Assembly: GCA_963565915.1 (NCBI GenBank)
Contig: OY751492.1
Coordinates: 1,054,001 to 1,118,000, forward strand
From: Entoloma clypeatum
Lineage: Eukaryota; Basidiomycota; Agaricomycetes; Agaricales; Entolomataceae
Direction: 5' to 3'
DNA length: 64,000 nucleotides
Shown here one piece after another: positions 41,664 through 53,500 of this stretch. Positions within the stretch are counted from its first letter, which is position 1, and each line of letters starts with the position of its first letter. The notes beneath the pieces are model-generated. The model saw only the letters and a list, made by a program, of their open reading frames with translations. It did no database searches and had not been told where the DNA came from. A program made the position numbers and the translations under genes.

Positions 41664-42238
41664 GATGGTGTGATGAGGGGGAGTGATTGATTTTGAACAG
41701 TAGTATCTTGCGTCGGGCGCGCAACCCTGTTCTAACGCTTAGGCGAGAAAAAATCTAAAAGAAAAAACCCAAAGAGCGATCTGTTTACCCAGGTAGCTGA
41801 TTTACCCGAGCAAAGGAAGATCTAGGAAAAATGAAGTCCACACGGTCAGATCCCCTACATGCGCTGGACTGGTCGATATCCTGAAATAGGGTCGGGGGTT
41901 GGAACACCTTTTGTGATCTAGACGTGTACGGTCTGCTCTCTCCAACCATCACATGCGCCAGCAGCTTTCCCAAAGGTTAGTTGCGTCGGCCTTTGGTCAC
42001 CTCGACACGGGACGGGCTCAACGTTTCCCTATGTGTCTCAAACGGCAACGCTAGATATAGTGGGTGCACCAAGTGTTTCTCTTCTTATCCCTGAAGTCCG
42101 GGAGATCCCCCTTAACGCTAGGGTCCGCGTGTAATAACGAAGTGCGACTTTTAACGCAAAAGTGCGAAACGGCGGGGATAGTGATGATGGAGTGGAAAGT
42201 GTGTGTTTGGGCGGGCGAGTAGAAAGAGCTTGTTCTTC
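41664..42238 (-). other. GyA1 untranslated leader
   Basis: A 575-bp leader between the 5' LTR and gag, homologous to that of GyA2 (55559-56114). The primer-binding site lies at its LTR end (42227-42236). Confidence 0.6.
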
Positions 42239-42506
42239 TGTTGAGGCGATGCTAAGTCAAATGACGTTGCGAGCCCAAACTTAGGAACGAAGTGGAAAGA
42301 TGATAAGAGAACTGTATTGCCAAGAGACCCAGCGGGAATCTCAAGAGAACAAGCTATCGAATACAAGTGAAAGTACTCTACTTATATATGTAAATTCCAT
42401 GAGGCTGCGTTGTGGCAGCATCATGGTGCGCGATAATGATAAGATGTCCTCATGTATGATATGATGTAGATAAGATAAAGTGAAAAGTGAAAATACGATC
42501 ATAACA
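42239..42506 (-). repeat. GyA1 5' LTR
   Basis: A 268-bp LTR of the GyA family, shorter than the other three copies because it has fewer ATAAGATCGAG units. It abuts the GyB gag remnant at 42507. Confidence 0.9.
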
Positions 42507-43570
42507 GTTCGCAACCGGGGTCTTTCCTTCTTTGTGTGCATCAGCACGATGTCCTGTCTGATGGCAGACAAAGCACAACCCTTTCTTGAAGTGGTTGTCT
42601 CTCTCTTCGGCAGTCAGCCAGTCAATGTCCATGGTGTTTGGGTCTGGGGCGAAGTGCGTGTTTCGGGGTGCAGGGTTATAGTTAACCTTGAACTTCTTTC
42701 TTCCTCCATCGGGTCTAAGCCTTTGAGAGACTGCTCTGGCTCTCCTCCACTGGTTGTCCAATCTGGACGCCGTGGTATACCATTTGTCAACTGTTCCTGG
42801 GATCTTGTCCAGGCCCAGGATCTTGTCTCGGAGCGCGTGTGGCAATGCCTCCATGAAATAATCTTTGAGGGATCGTTCCTCTGTGATCAAACTTTCTGCA
42901 ACCCATAGTTTGAATTTCTCAACAAATTCATCGGCTGTCATGCCCTCCATCTTCTGTGTTTTCATCATAGTCGACACGTCTCCTTCTTTGTCAACCGGGG
43001 AAAACAACTTCCTCAGTTTCTCAATGAAGTCTGTGTACTTCGGGTAGGTGGGTACTCCGGCGGTGGTGATGTCTCTGTACCAAGACTCTTTCCACGGCCC
43101 GGCGGTTCCTCCTTTCATGTATGAGACCGTAAAGAGGATTTTCTTTTTGTCAGAGTTGTAGATGTCATCATTCATTTCCAAGTATAAGTTCGTGTTGAAC
43201 AAAAATTCTGACAGTTTTCTTCTGTCTCCATTGAAGATCGCTGGTGGGCTGATCTTGATCTCTTTGTCTGGGGTTCTTGCCTGAGAAGTCATTTCTACAG
43301 GTGCTGGTTTCACTGGGGTGTCTGGGGTCTTTGGTCTGGGTGCAGCAACAGCAACAGCTGGCGGCGGTAATCATCTCGGGGAGAGGTAAGAGGGTGTTGT
43401 GGGGTTGACTGGTATGAAAGAGGAGGTTACTCTTCTGTACGGTGTCGGCGGTTGTCGTGGTGTGATGGGTGCGTCAACGAACTCCGGTTCGTCTTCTGAG
43501 TCAGACAAGACTCCAAAGGTTGATTGTCGGGGAGGAATCTTTGCATCTAAAACCGCGGTGGGTTGATGAT
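42507..43570 (-). pseudogene. GyB gag remnant
   Basis: The N-terminal part around 43390-43560 reads PPRQSTFGVLSDSEDEPEF. A frame break or stop near 43375 separates it from the Gag core (ISPPAIFNGDRRKLSEFLF, FIEKLRKLFSPVDKEGD) and a zinc knuckle CFVCHQTGHRADAH. The frame runs into the GyA1 LTR at 42506 shortly after the knuckle. Inactive. Confidence 0.75.
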
Positions 43571-43589
43571 GTAGATCAGCTTGACCTTT

Positions 43590-44143
43590 TGTTACGGCGA
43601 TAGCCTACAATCAGTACAAGGTCCTAGTCACATGGGTTCGTACTGTTTCCACACAAGTCCCTCAGTAGGACGACTTGTTCAAGATCAGCGAGTTCCTCAG
43701 AAGGACGACTCGGTTCAGGGTCTGGCAGAGCTAAGTCCTCGCAAGGCACTTAGTTGGAGAGTGTTCGAAGAATAGACAAGTAAGCGTTGTATGCCTAGGT
43801 CAAGCTGAGAACCTCTACTCTAAGGTTACAGGTCTTATATACATTATCCAATGGCTATAAATAAGTAGGTGCTGCGCAGGAGCTAAATAGGCCATTGGTT
43901 AGTTAGATGTTTCAAGGGGGCTGTGGCATAGGAGTCAGAGATAAAGCCTCAAGGCCACGAGTCAGAGATAACAAGTGAAAATGTATCTAAAAGGGGAATT
44001 GTCCGAGTCGATGTGAGTCATAGCGCTGATAGGGGGGACATGTGTCCCAGGGTCGTCGGAGTTAAGTGAAATGGGGTTTGATAAAGATCAGGGGTTGAGG
44101 GGTCATGTGAAGGTGCATAGGAAGAGGGTGAAAAAGTGTAACA
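43590..44143 (-). repeat. GyB 5' LTR
   Basis: A 554-bp LTR on the minus strand, from TGTTACACTTTTTC to GCCGTAACA. It has TATATAAG at 43834-43841 and the predicted transcript start near 43808. The first 12 transcribed bases are complementary to the primer-binding site at 43576-43587. Confidence 0.75.
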
Positions 44144-45816
44144 CCAGATGAAGCCAGATATCTCTCACCTCCGCCCTATTGGATGCACGGCCTATGCAAA
44201 GATCCCAATTGAGAAGGGGGGAAGCAAGTTGGATGTGCGTTCGATAAAGGTGGTATTAATTGGCTATTTTGGATGCGATGCCTATTGGATTTACAATCCT
44301 GTCGCACAGATGACCTTCCAATTTTGGGACGTTATCTTTGAGGAAGGCACGGGGCACAAGACCCTTCCTGCGCTGCTGATCATGCCAAGTTAGGGGGAAA
44401 TTGACTGTATCACCCTCAATGAGCTCGCCACCCCTCTGACCGATGCCCCAAATGGACTAGCTCCAGCCCACGTGACTGCCCTACCAATCGCCAATCCTCC
44501 ACCTGCACCCACTCCTGCACCAGCATCCAAGCCTGTCTTACCCTGCTCAACACGGAATGCCAGACCCACCAAAGCCAGCATTGAGTTGATTGCCTCCAAA
44601 CAGGCTGTTGAAGATGCCTATGCCGCAGGGAAAGCCTGGGCGGATGACGAACTTGAAGCGACTGGCACCAACTTCATCAACATTGATGACCCTGACATGT
44701 ACCTCTGCAACACCAACAATGGCGATGATGGACCTACCATTCACGTGACCACAACACCTGCCGCACCCATCCCACTCCCCGAACCCAATAACAACTGGCT
44801 CCCTGGCTCCTATGCCAAGGCCATGACTCGCCCAGACCTCTGGCTCAGCCCCATCAAGAAGGAACTTGAGGTGATAAAGACGCATGGGGTGTGGAAGGTT
44901 GTTGATCCACTGCTGGACGTCCGCCTTGTCAAGACCCGTTGGACTTTCACTAACAAGTTTGACAGCGATGGAAAACTCACTACTCGCAAAGCCAGACTCA
45001 TCGCGAAGGGTTTCACCCAGATTCCCGGCATTGACTTCTTCACATCCTATGCCTCCGTCGTCCGCTATGAATCGCTCCGGATGAACCTCGCCATTGCTGC
45101 CACAAATGGCATGGAAGCTTGGCAGGTCGATTACATCACAGCATACCTGAATGCGAGACCTCAAGCTACCATACACATTGAGCTCCCAGATGGCGCAAAG
45201 GTCAAGGGAAAGGTGGGGCTACTGGAGAAATCGCTCTATGGGATGATGGACGGGGCAGCCAACTGGTGGGAGACATTGGACAAAGACATGAAGGAGCTGG
45301 GATACACTCAGTCCAAGGCAGACCCCTCGGTACGGTCCCGCCACCAAAACAGCGAGACAATGATCACAAGCACCTACATGGACGACACAACCAGGATCTC
45401 ATCATCTAAGGAAGAGGCTGCGAGAGCAAAGGCAGAGCTAGAACACAGATATGAGATGAAAGACTTAGGGGATGCCAGCTTGGTACTAGGAATAAAGATC
45501 GAGAGGGACAGGGAGGCAGGGACAATCAGCATCTCCCAATGTGTGTACCTCGAACTCATCCTTGAACACTTTGGGATGGCTGACTGCAACCCTACATCAA
45601 TGCCAATCGCCCTCGGAACTGTTCTCATGAAGGAACAAGCTCCTGCCACAGACGAAGATTGACGCTTCATGGCAAGAAAGCCCTACTGTGAAGTCCTCAG
45701 CTCTGTCATGTATGCCCAGGTCGCTACCTGCCACAACCTCTCCTATGCTGTCTCAATCCTCAGCAAGTTCGCGTTGAACCCAGGCACAATGCACTTAGTG
45801 TTTGAAAGTCCAGTCC
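44144..45816 (+). pseudogene. Copia-2, right part (integrase end and reverse transcriptase)
   Basis: Continuation of the element cut at 36330. It begins MKPDISHLRPIGC (integrase C-terminal region). A TAG near 44391 and a short break follow, then an RT domain open 44472-45662 with KTRWTFTNKFDSDGK, KARLIAKGFTQIPGIDF and the catalytic box TYMDDT (about 45375). A TGA at 45660-45662 precedes a piece reading NLSYAVSILSKFALNPG. RNase H and the 3' LTR are missing; the sequence ends at the GyC LTR at 45817. Confidence 0.8.
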
Positions 45817-46270
45817 TGTAAGGGCGACCTTACGATCCAAGACTCAAACTCAGATACTTGCAAGGGAGATCCGAAGATTAGATTGAGCAGTCTGATAAGT
45901 AATACAACACACACCTTGCAAGGGAGATCCGAAGAGAAAGTTCTAAGGATTCCCCTGCAAGCTAGCGAGATAAATAGTAAAATGAGATATGAAATAAAAG
46001 ATAAAACGAGACATAGGAATGATGAGTAATGGTCGGGAGTAGGGATGGGGGATGAATGGAAACGAGATGAATGATAGTACCTGCGATCCGACGTGCGGAG
46101 GAGCGGAGGGGCGCGGAGTCGTCGGATGTGGAGAGGTGCAGAGAGGTGAATAAGATATCAGAGGCAACAGATACGATCGGAGGGCGTCGGAGGGCGTCGG
46201 AGGGCATCGGAGGGCGTCGGAGATGGTGGAAATGAACGGAAAGGGAAAGTGCAAAGTGGTTGCCCTTACA
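45817..46270 (-). repeat. GyC 3' LTR
   Basis: It starts TGTAAGGGCAACC on the minus strand and ends GGTCGCCCTTACA. It holds four GGAGGGCxTC units near 46180-46220, against three in the 5' LTR. The polypurine tract (AAGGGGGGGTGA, minus strand) adjoins at 46271-46284. Confidence 0.9.
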
Positions 46271-46281
46271 TCACCCCCCCT

Positions 46282-49200
46282 TCAAGGCACGGCGTCTCGA
46301 CGTGTCAGGCGAAACGAGTCGAATATCGCAGCGGAGATCCGACGCGGAGCTCCCAGATGACGTCGGTAGAAGTCGCGGACTAGGCGCGGAGCGTGGACAT
46401 TGTCTTCTGCTTCCCAGGAATTCTCTTCGTAGCCATATCCCTTCCATTTGACCAAGAATTGAAGCTTGCCTCGATGCAGTCGGCTGTCCAAGAGGTTTTC
46501 AACATCATACTCCAATTCTTCTCCCACTACCGTCGGAGGCGGAGGAGAGCGGACTTGGTGTCGGAAAGGGTCGTCGGGAACTAGTGAAAGTTTGATGATG
46601 TGGAATACTGGGTGAATGCGGGACATGGAAGGGGGAAGGCGAAGTTCGTAGGCATGTGTTCCGACAGGTCGGACCACTGGGAAAGGGCCTACGTACCGAT
46701 GTGCAAGTTTTTTTGTGGGTCGGGTGGTTTTGAGGTCCGATGAGTCTAACAAGACCTTGTCCCCCAGGCGGAATGTCGGAGTGGTGCTCCGATGCTGGTT
46801 GTAGTATCGCGCCATGTCGTCTTTTGCCTTTGTTAGTGCTGCGCGAGCCTCTTCCAGAGCGGACTTCATCCGCTCGCTGAAATCCGCTACCACCTCGATT
46901 TCCGTCCGCTTCTCGCGAGGTTCGAATCCCATGCGCGGATGGCGGCCGGTGTCAATGTAGAACGGAGTTTGACGTGTCGATGCGTGAACATGGTTGTTGT
47001 ATGCAAATTCAGCCATCGGAAGCCATTCGTCCCAATCGTCTTGACGTTCATTGACGAATAGGCGAAGATATTGTTCCAATCCTTGATTGACCCGCTCCGT
47101 CTGTCCGTCCGACTGCGGATGGTAGGCTGTCGAGGCAGCAATCTTAATGCCAAGTAGCCTATATAGTTCGCGCGTGAACTTGGCGACAAACTGTGGTCCG
47201 CGGTCGGAGACAATGGCCTCCGGTAGTCCGTGGAGTTTCCAGACGTTTTGAATATAGGAGCGTGCAGTCCCGAGTGCGGAGATGTCGGAGTGCGTCGGGA
47301 TGAAGTGTCCCCGCTTCCCTACTGAGTCCACTACCACCATGATAGCGTCGTAGCCGTGGGCTTCTGGTAGTTCAGTAATGAAGTCAACACTGGTTACTTG
47401 CCACCGCTCCGTGGGGACCGGTAGTGGATTGAGCTTTCCGGAGGGCGGAGTGCGTCGGACCTTGGTGCGGAGGCATGAGTCGCATGTCTTGCAATATTGA
47501 CCTATTAAACGAGACATGTGTGGCCACCAGTAATTGCGCGACACCAGTTCCAAGGTTTTCCACCGTCCCGGATGTCCGGCCACCGGAGTGTCGTGGTGTT
47601 GTGTGAGGATCCGATGACGCAGTTGGGGATTATTAGGAACATAGATACGATCCCTGAAGTAGAGCAAACCTTCCGCTTGCCTCCACTCCGCACTTCGGAC
47701 GGACCCCGCTCCGACGGTCGGAAGGGATCTGACGACCTCCGCCACACTATCCTCCAGTAGCCCCTCTCGGATTCCCTGTCGGACCTGGCAGAGGACGTCG
47801 CGTTCTTCCCCTTGAACAGTTACCCCACGCATTGCTCGCACTGCAAACAATTCTGGTCGAAGAAGGATGATGTTTTCGTTGTCCCGCGATCCGTCTCCGT
47901 GGTCCGCTCGTCGGGACAAAGCGTCGGACTTGCCCATTGATTTTCCAGGTCGATGGTGCATTTTAAAATCGAAACGAGCGAGGTATAAGGACCATCTAGC
48001 TTGTCGTCGATTTAGTTTTTGAGCTGTCATGAAGTACTCAAGATTTTTGTGGTCCGTCCAAATCTCCACTGTCTTCTCCGCTCCTTCAAGGAAGTGCCTC
48101 CACTCCTCTAATGCGCGGACCACTGCCAACATCTCCTTGTCATAGATCTCGTAGTTGCGTTCCACCGGACTGAGGCTTTTGGAATAGAATGCGACAGGGT
48201 GCCACTTACCGTCCTCTGTTGGTTGGGACAGTACTGCTCCGGTTGCAAAGTCCGAGCTATCCGCTTCTACCCGCCACTCCTTTCGATGATCAGCTAAGAC
48301 CAGGATCGGAGCGGATGTAATCCTCCGCTTCAACTCCGCAAATGCGGACACTTCTCCTTCCTTCCAAGACCAGAGGTGCCCCTTCTTCGTGAGCTCGAAA
48401 AGAGGGCGCGCGATGTCCGAAAACCCTTCAATAAAACGGCGATAGAAGTTAGTGAACCCCAGAAAGGACTGTACTTCTCGGACGTTTGTCGGAGCAGGCC
48501 ACTCCGCGACCCCCGCTACTTTCACCGGATCCATCTCTACGCGTCCTTGTTCAATAATAAGGCCTAAGTATTCAATGCGCGTTTGCTCAAACTCGCATTT
48601 CTCTGGTTTTAGATAGAGTTTGTGTTCGCGAAGTCGTTCCAGTACAATCCGTGTGACCCTCCGATGTTCCGCAAGGGTCTCCGTGAAGATGAGTATATCG
48701 TCAAGGTAAACACAAACTACACCTTCAGTGATAAGGTCCTGAAAGATCTCGTTCATCATAGTCTGGAATGTGGATGGACTATTAGTGAGGCCGAAGAACA
48801 TCACCAATGGTTCATAGAGTCCGCGATTGGTCCGAAAAGCGGCCTTCCACTCGTCTCCGGGCTTTATCCGTACATTGTTGTAACCCCAGCGGATGTCGAG
48901 TTTGGTGAAGTATTGAGCGCGTTGAAGTTTATTGATCAGTTCGGATATGAGCGGAAGCGGATACTTGTTTTTGATAGTTTTGGAATTGAGTGACCGGTAG
49001 TCTTGTACAAGACGAAGGGAGCCATCCTTTTTCTTGATATAGAACACCGGAGATGCCATCGGAGACTTGGAAGGGCGGATCCGACCAGTTGCAAGGTTTT
49101 CCTCCAAAAACACGTCGAGTTCTTTCTGTTCGTTCGGGGCGAGCGGATATACCTTACAACCCGCCGGAGAGGCGTCCGGAACAAGTTCAATGGCGTGGTC

Positions 49201-50190
49201 CCACGTCCGCTCTTCCGGTAAGGTGTCGAAAGAGGTCTTTGAGAATACGTCTTCGAAATCAAACAAGTGGTCTGGTACGGAATCGTGGAAAGATTTGGGT
49301 TTCTGGTTACTGAGGAAGGCCTCCGATAGACGTTGCGAGATATTGGATGAAGCGCGGATGAACTCCGCCTCCGCAGGTACTGTTCCGACAAAAAGGCGGT
49401 CTCCCTCCTCAAACTCATCCTCTTCCTCATCGTCTTCCGCTAACTCCTCCGTTTCTTCTCCTTCTGTGACATCCTCCACCCATGGGCCGCGTGGAGCCTC
49501 CTCCTCTAGACCGGACGTCGGAGTGGAACCCATCCGACAGGCTCGGATGCGGACTTGTTCGAACTTCCGCTCCTTCCGCTCTTGGGCTGCCTCCTGTTGG
49601 CATGTCCGACATCGTGCAGGACACCGGCTCATCTTCACTTCCCCTGAAGTCCAATCTACCTCGGGGTTGTGTTCTTTGAGCCAAGTGAAGCCTAACACGA
49701 TTTCTTGTTTTCCCAAACTTGTGACTGCAAGCTGGGTCCGTTCCGAGTGATCCCGATAGCGGAGCACTACGTCCAACACCTCCGTTATTGCTCCGGCCTC
49801 ATTCGGAGTTCCGTCGATGTTGTATACCGGAATTGCGCGTTGTAGTTTTCGAGTAGAGAGTCGGTGTTTCTCGACCAGAGTATGTTCAATAAACGATCCT
49901 GTTGCCCCACTGTCGAGTAAGGCCTTTTGTGATAGTATGTCTTTAGTGTCGGTAGTTTCGAGAACTATGTCTAGTTCGAGGGAATTGTCGGAGCGAGCGG
50001 CTGCGGCGAGAACATATTGTTTTGGAAGCCGCCGCTCCCACTTAGAGAAGCGGATGCGGATAGGGTTTGCGGAGTTGGGTGCGACTATAGGATCGTTTGC
50101 AGGCTTAGAGATGGAGGGTATAGGATCATATTGTTCCATAAATAAGGCAGCATAACGATTTTTAGTAGACAACGAGGGCGCACTGTTCAC
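46282..50190 (-). CDS. GyC Pol polyprotein
   Basis: About 1302 residues from a GTG (MNSAPSLSTKNRY). The protease motif is LLDSGATGSFIEH. The RT core is VQDYRSLNSKTIKNKYPLPL with box VYLDDILIF, and the RNase H is VEADSSDFATGAVLS. The integrase zinc finger is HHDTPVAGHPG..CDSCLRTK and the core has D in VDFITELPE, D in SDRGPQFV and E in DGQTERVNQG. The chromodomain is ENLLDSRLHRGKLQFLVKW. No stops. It is separated from its gag by GyA2, so it cannot now be expressed as Gag-Pol. The coding sequence is unusually rich in CTCCG/CGGAG. Confidence 0.92.
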   Translation of the reverse strand: MNSAPSLSTKNRYAALFMEQYDPIPSISKPANDPIVAPNSANPIRIRFSKWERRLPKQYVLAAAARSDNSLELDIVLETTDTKDILSQKALLDSGATGSFIEHTLVEKHRLSTRKLQRAIPVYNIDGTPNEAGAITEVLDVVLRYRDHSERTQLAVTSLGKQEIVLGFTWLKEHNPEVDWTSGEVKMSRCPARCRTCQQEAAQERKERKFEQVRIRACRMGSTPTSGLEEEAPRGPWVEDVTEGEETEELAEDDEEEDEFEEGDRLFVGTVPAEAEFIRASSNISQRLSEAFLSNQKPKSFHDSVPDHLFDFEDVFSKTSFDTLPEERTWDHAIELVPDASPAGCKVYPLAPNEQKELDVFLEENLATGRIRPSKSPMASPVFYIKKKDGSLRLVQDYRSLNSKTIKNKYPLPLISELINKLQRAQYFTKLDIRWGYNNVRIKPGDEWKAAFRTNRGLYEPLVMFFGLTNSPSTFQTMMNEIFQDLITEGVVCVYLDDILIFTETLAEHRRVTRIVLERLREHKLYLKPEKCEFEQTRIEYLGLIIEQGRVEMDPVKVAGVAEWPAPTNVREVQSFLGFTNFYRRFIEGFSDIARPLFELTKKGHLWSWKEGEVSAFAELKRRITSAPILVLADHRKEWRVEADSSDFATGAVLSQPTEDGKWHPVAFYSKSLSPVERNYEIYDKEMLAVVRALEEWRHFLEGAEKTVEIWTDHKNLEYFMTAQKLNRRQARWSLYLARFDFKMHHRPGKSMGKSDALSRRADHGDGSRDNENIILLRPELFAVRAMRGVTVQGEERDVLCQVRQGIREGLLEDSVAEVVRSLPTVGAGSVRSAEWRQAEGLLYFRDRIYVPNNPQLRHRILTQHHDTPVAGHPGRWKTLELVSRNYWWPHMSRLIGQYCKTCDSCLRTKVRRTPPSGKLNPLPVPTERWQVTSVDFITELPEAHGYDAIMVVVDSVGKRGHFIPTHSDISALGTARSYIQNVWKLHGLPEAIVSDRGPQFVAKFTRELYRLLGIKIAASTAYHPQSDGQTERVNQGLEQYLRLFVNERQDDWDEWLPMAEFAYNNHVHASTRQTPFYIDTGRHPRMGFEPREKRTEIEVVADFSERMKSALEEARAALTKAKDDMARYYNQHRSTTPTFRLGDKVLLDSSDLKTTRPTKKLAHRYVGPFPVVRPVGTHAYELRLPPSMSRIHPVFHIIKLSLVPDDPFRHQVRSPPPPTVVGEELEYDVENLLDSRLHRGKLQFLVKWKGYGYEENSWEAEDNVHAPRLVRDFYRRHLGAPRRISAAIFDSFRLTRRDAVP

Positions 50191-50204
50191 TCGTTGTGAG
50201 GAGG

Positions 50205-50211
50205 AAAATCC
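50205..50211 (-). promoter_or_regulatory. GyC candidate -1 frameshift heptamer GGATTTT
   Basis: In the gag tail left on the pol side of GyA2 the codons read GAG GAT TTT CCT, then 15 nt, then TGA (50187-50189). The pol frame is -1 relative to gag. Spacing and heptamer match GyA1. Confidence 0.6.
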
Positions 50212-50248
50212 TCCTGTCCTCCCTCCGACTCCGCAGACTCCGTGGGCG

Positions 50249-50253
50249 GAACG
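50249..50253 (+). repeat. target-site duplication of GyA2 (left)
   Basis: GAACG directly before the GyA2 LTR, repeated at 56403-56407 directly after the other LTR. This fixes the insertion point within the end of GyC gag. Confidence 0.9.
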
Positions 50254-50541
50254 TGTTGAGGCGACGCTAAGTCAAACGACGTCGCGAGCCCAAACTTAAG
50301 AACGAAGTGGAAAATGTGAAGTGAACTGAATTGCCCAGAGACCCAGCGGGAATCTCAAGAGAACAAGCTATCGAATACAAGTGAAAGTACTCTACTTATA
50401 TATGTAAATTCCATGAGGCTGCGTTGTGGCAGCGTCATGCTGCGTGATAATGATAAGATGTCCTCATGTGCGATATGATGTAGATAAGATAAGATCGAGA
50501 TAAGATAAGATAAAGTGAAAAGTGAAAATACGATCATAACA
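50254..50541 (-). repeat. GyA2 3' LTR
   Basis: A 288-bp LTR identical to 56115-56402. The minus-strand polypurine tract (AAAGGGGGTAA) lies just inside. Confidence 0.95.
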
Positions 50542-50552
50542 TTACCCCCTTT

Positions 50553-53500
50553 CTAGATCTCGACTTCCAGGCGAGATATGATGTCGTCCGGGGTGTTCGT
50601 GAAATTTTCATATGGTTTAAATTCCAATCCTTCAAAGATGTTTGCGCGTAAGCGCCGAGGTGCATTCGGGTTTAATTTAAAGAAGTCCTCCACCGCTTCC
50701 TTGGCATGTTCTAGGTGATCCTCGGGTTCCCACGTGTTGTGGTCCTGAGTCAGACCCTCCCATTGCACTAAATATTCCAGTTTTCCTCTCTTCAACCTTG
50801 AGTCAATAACTTTTGCGACATCGTACTCCTCTTCGCCATTGATAACTATCGGGTTTGGTGCCTGCACCCTTTGTGACATAAATAGTGGTTCCTTAAATAA
50901 TCGGACTCGTGATACATTGATGACCGGGTGGATTTTCCAGGTTTTCGGTAATTTAAGTTCTACGGCGTGTGACGAAATGATTTGGGTTATGGTATAGGGT
51001 CCAATCCATTGTTCGGCAAGTTTCTTTAAGGGTCGGTTCAACTTTAGGTCTTTAGTCGATAACCAAACTTTGTCGCCAACTTTGTAAACTGGTGCATCAC
51101 CCCGTTTCAGGTTCACATACCATTCCATCTCTTCTCGTGCTTTTACTAGCGCTGCTTCTGCCTCCTCATGAATCTTCTTCATTCGCTCTGCAAATTCTTT
51201 TGCCGGTTCTGACTTTTCTGCCCTCCGAGGTTCTACGCCCATCCTAGGGTTAAACCCATAATTTACAAAGAATGGCGAAAACTGAGTTGCCGTGTGAATT
51301 TTATTATTATAGGCGAACTCCGCGGTTGCCATCCATTCGGGCCAATCTGTTTGCCGATGGGAAATAAATGATCTTAGATATTGTTCCAACTCCTGGTTGA
51401 TGCGTTCCGTCTGTCCGTCTGTTTGCGGATGATACGCCGTTGATAATTTAGTTGTGATCCCCAATATTTTATTTAGTTCCTTCATAAATATTGCCGCAAA
51501 TTGTGGTCCTCGATCTGACGTTAATGATTCTGGCAATCCATGAAGTTTCCAGACTTCGTCCCGATATAGTTTAGCTAATCCTTCTGCTGAGACTTCATCG
51601 CGTGTTTTGATAAAGTGTGATTGCTTTGTTGATCTGCAAGCCACGACTAATACTGCGTTGTACCCCTGAGCTTCTGGGAGTCCTACGATAAAATCTGCTG
51701 TAACATGTTTCCATGGTCCTGCATGTTCCGTGTTTGCTTTTAATTTACCGGCTAGCAGTTGAGGCACGTTTTTTGATCGTTGACATCTGTCGCAGCCCTC
51801 GACGTATGCTTTGACCATGTTTGTAATACTAGGCCACCAATAATTTCGTGTAACCAATTCCAGGGTCTTCCACTGCCCTGGGTGTCCTGCAACTGGGTTG
51901 TCGTGGTGTAATTTAATTATTTCCTCCCTGAGTTCCTGACTTTTCGGAACATAAACCTTTCCTCTATGTAACCAGAGTCCCTGCTCTTCATGCCATTCAT
52001 CTGCGCGCAATGTTTTGGTATTTGTTTTCTTTAACTCTTCCACTGCTTTCAACACTTGTTCGTCAAACTCTTTGGCATCCCTGATGCGTTTTAATAGTTT
52101 ACTTTCTTCTCCATCAATAAGTATGTGACCTCGATCCATTGCTCGCAAGTGGAAGTATTCCGGTTTTAATAATGTTACGTCTTCGTTGTCATTTTCCACC
52201 CCCTTTCTATGATCGACCCTTCTTGAAAGAGCGTCCGCCTTTCCCATTGAGGTGCCAGCTTTGTGTATTAATTTAAAGTTGAAGCGTGTTAGATACAACG
52301 CCCAGCGTGCTTGTCTGCGATTAAGCTTTCGTCCCTGCATGAAGTATTCGAGGTTTTTATGATCGGTCCAGATCTCGACCTCATGTTTGGCTCCTTCAAG
52401 GTGGTGTCTCCATGCTTCCAGCGCTCGAATTATGCCCAGCATTTCTTTATCGTGTACGTCATAATTTCGTTCCACATCATTTAATCCTTTAGATAGAAAG
52501 GCACATGGCCTCCATTTCTCATCCTCGCATTCCATAGATAGAATTGCTCCTGTAGCAAAGTCCGATGCGTCTGATTCTACTCTCAACTTCCGATCCGGAT
52601 CGGGAGATACTAATATAGGTGCCTCCGTAAATAATTTCTTTAGCATATCAAATGCTTCCTCCTGTTCCTCTTTCCAATTCCAGATTGTTTCTTTCCTTGT
52701 TAATTTATGTAGTGGCCCTGCCACTTTAGAGAAGTCCTTGACAAATCTTCGATAGAAATTGGCCAATCCTAGAAACGACTGGACTTCTTTGACTTTTGTT
52801 GGTTTCGGCCATTGTTTGATGGCGTCTACTTTTGAAGGATCCATTCGAATTCCGTCTTTCCCAATAATTAACCCTAAGAACTCTATTTCGTCTCGGTCAA
52901 AGAAACATTTTCCTGGTTTTAAGAATAAGTCGTTTTCTCGTAATCTTTTTAGAATTTCCTCCACAATTTCACTGTGTCCTTTTTCTCCTTCAGTTGCTAC
53001 CAATATATCATCGATATAGATGACTACGTCTCCTTGATCAATCAAGTCTCTAAATATGTCGTTCATCATAGTTTGAAACGTGCTTGGGGAATTATTTAAT
53101 CCGAAGAACATGACTGTTGGTTCGAAAGCTCCATCTGGGGTTGTGAATGCCGCTTTCCACTCGTCTCCTTCTTTGATGCGTACATTGTTATACCCCCATC
53201 TGAGGTCCATTTTGGTAAACCTTTTCTTTCCCTTTAATTTATCGATCAATTCCGGAATCAACGGGAGTGGATAATTATTGCGAACGGTCCAGCTGTTAAT
53301 GTGTCGGTAATCCTGTACCATTCGTTTCTTTCCGTCTTTTTTGGGTATAAAGAATACTGGCGAAGTTTGTGGTGACTTGGTAGGTCGAATATATCCTTTG
53401 CGTAATTGATCGTTTACAAATTCGGATACTTCTTTCCTTTCATCCGGTGACAGGGGATAGACTTTGGCCTTTTTTGGTACGAAATCCGGTTTTAAGTCTA

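Larger units (their letters stand above)
36331..42506 (-). mobile_element. GyA1: Ty3/gypsy chromovirus, full-length but gag-defective
   Basis: The LTRs at 36331-36635 (305 bp) and 42239-42506 (268 bp) differ by a tandem ATAAGATCGAG block and several substitutions. The flanks do not share a target duplication (CACGA left, GTTCG right). Copia-2 lies to the left and GyB to the right, so the element or its flanks were rearranged. pol is open; gag is broken. Confidence 0.85.
42507..44143 (-). mobile_element. GyB: 5' remnant of a second gypsy element
   Basis: It consists of a 5' LTR (43590-44143), a leader and a gag truncated at the GyA1 LTR. pol and the 3' LTR are absent from the window. It sits between GyA1 and the right half of Copia-2, so it was probably inserted in Copia-2 and then lost most of its body by recombination involving GyA LTRs. 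Confidence 0.75.
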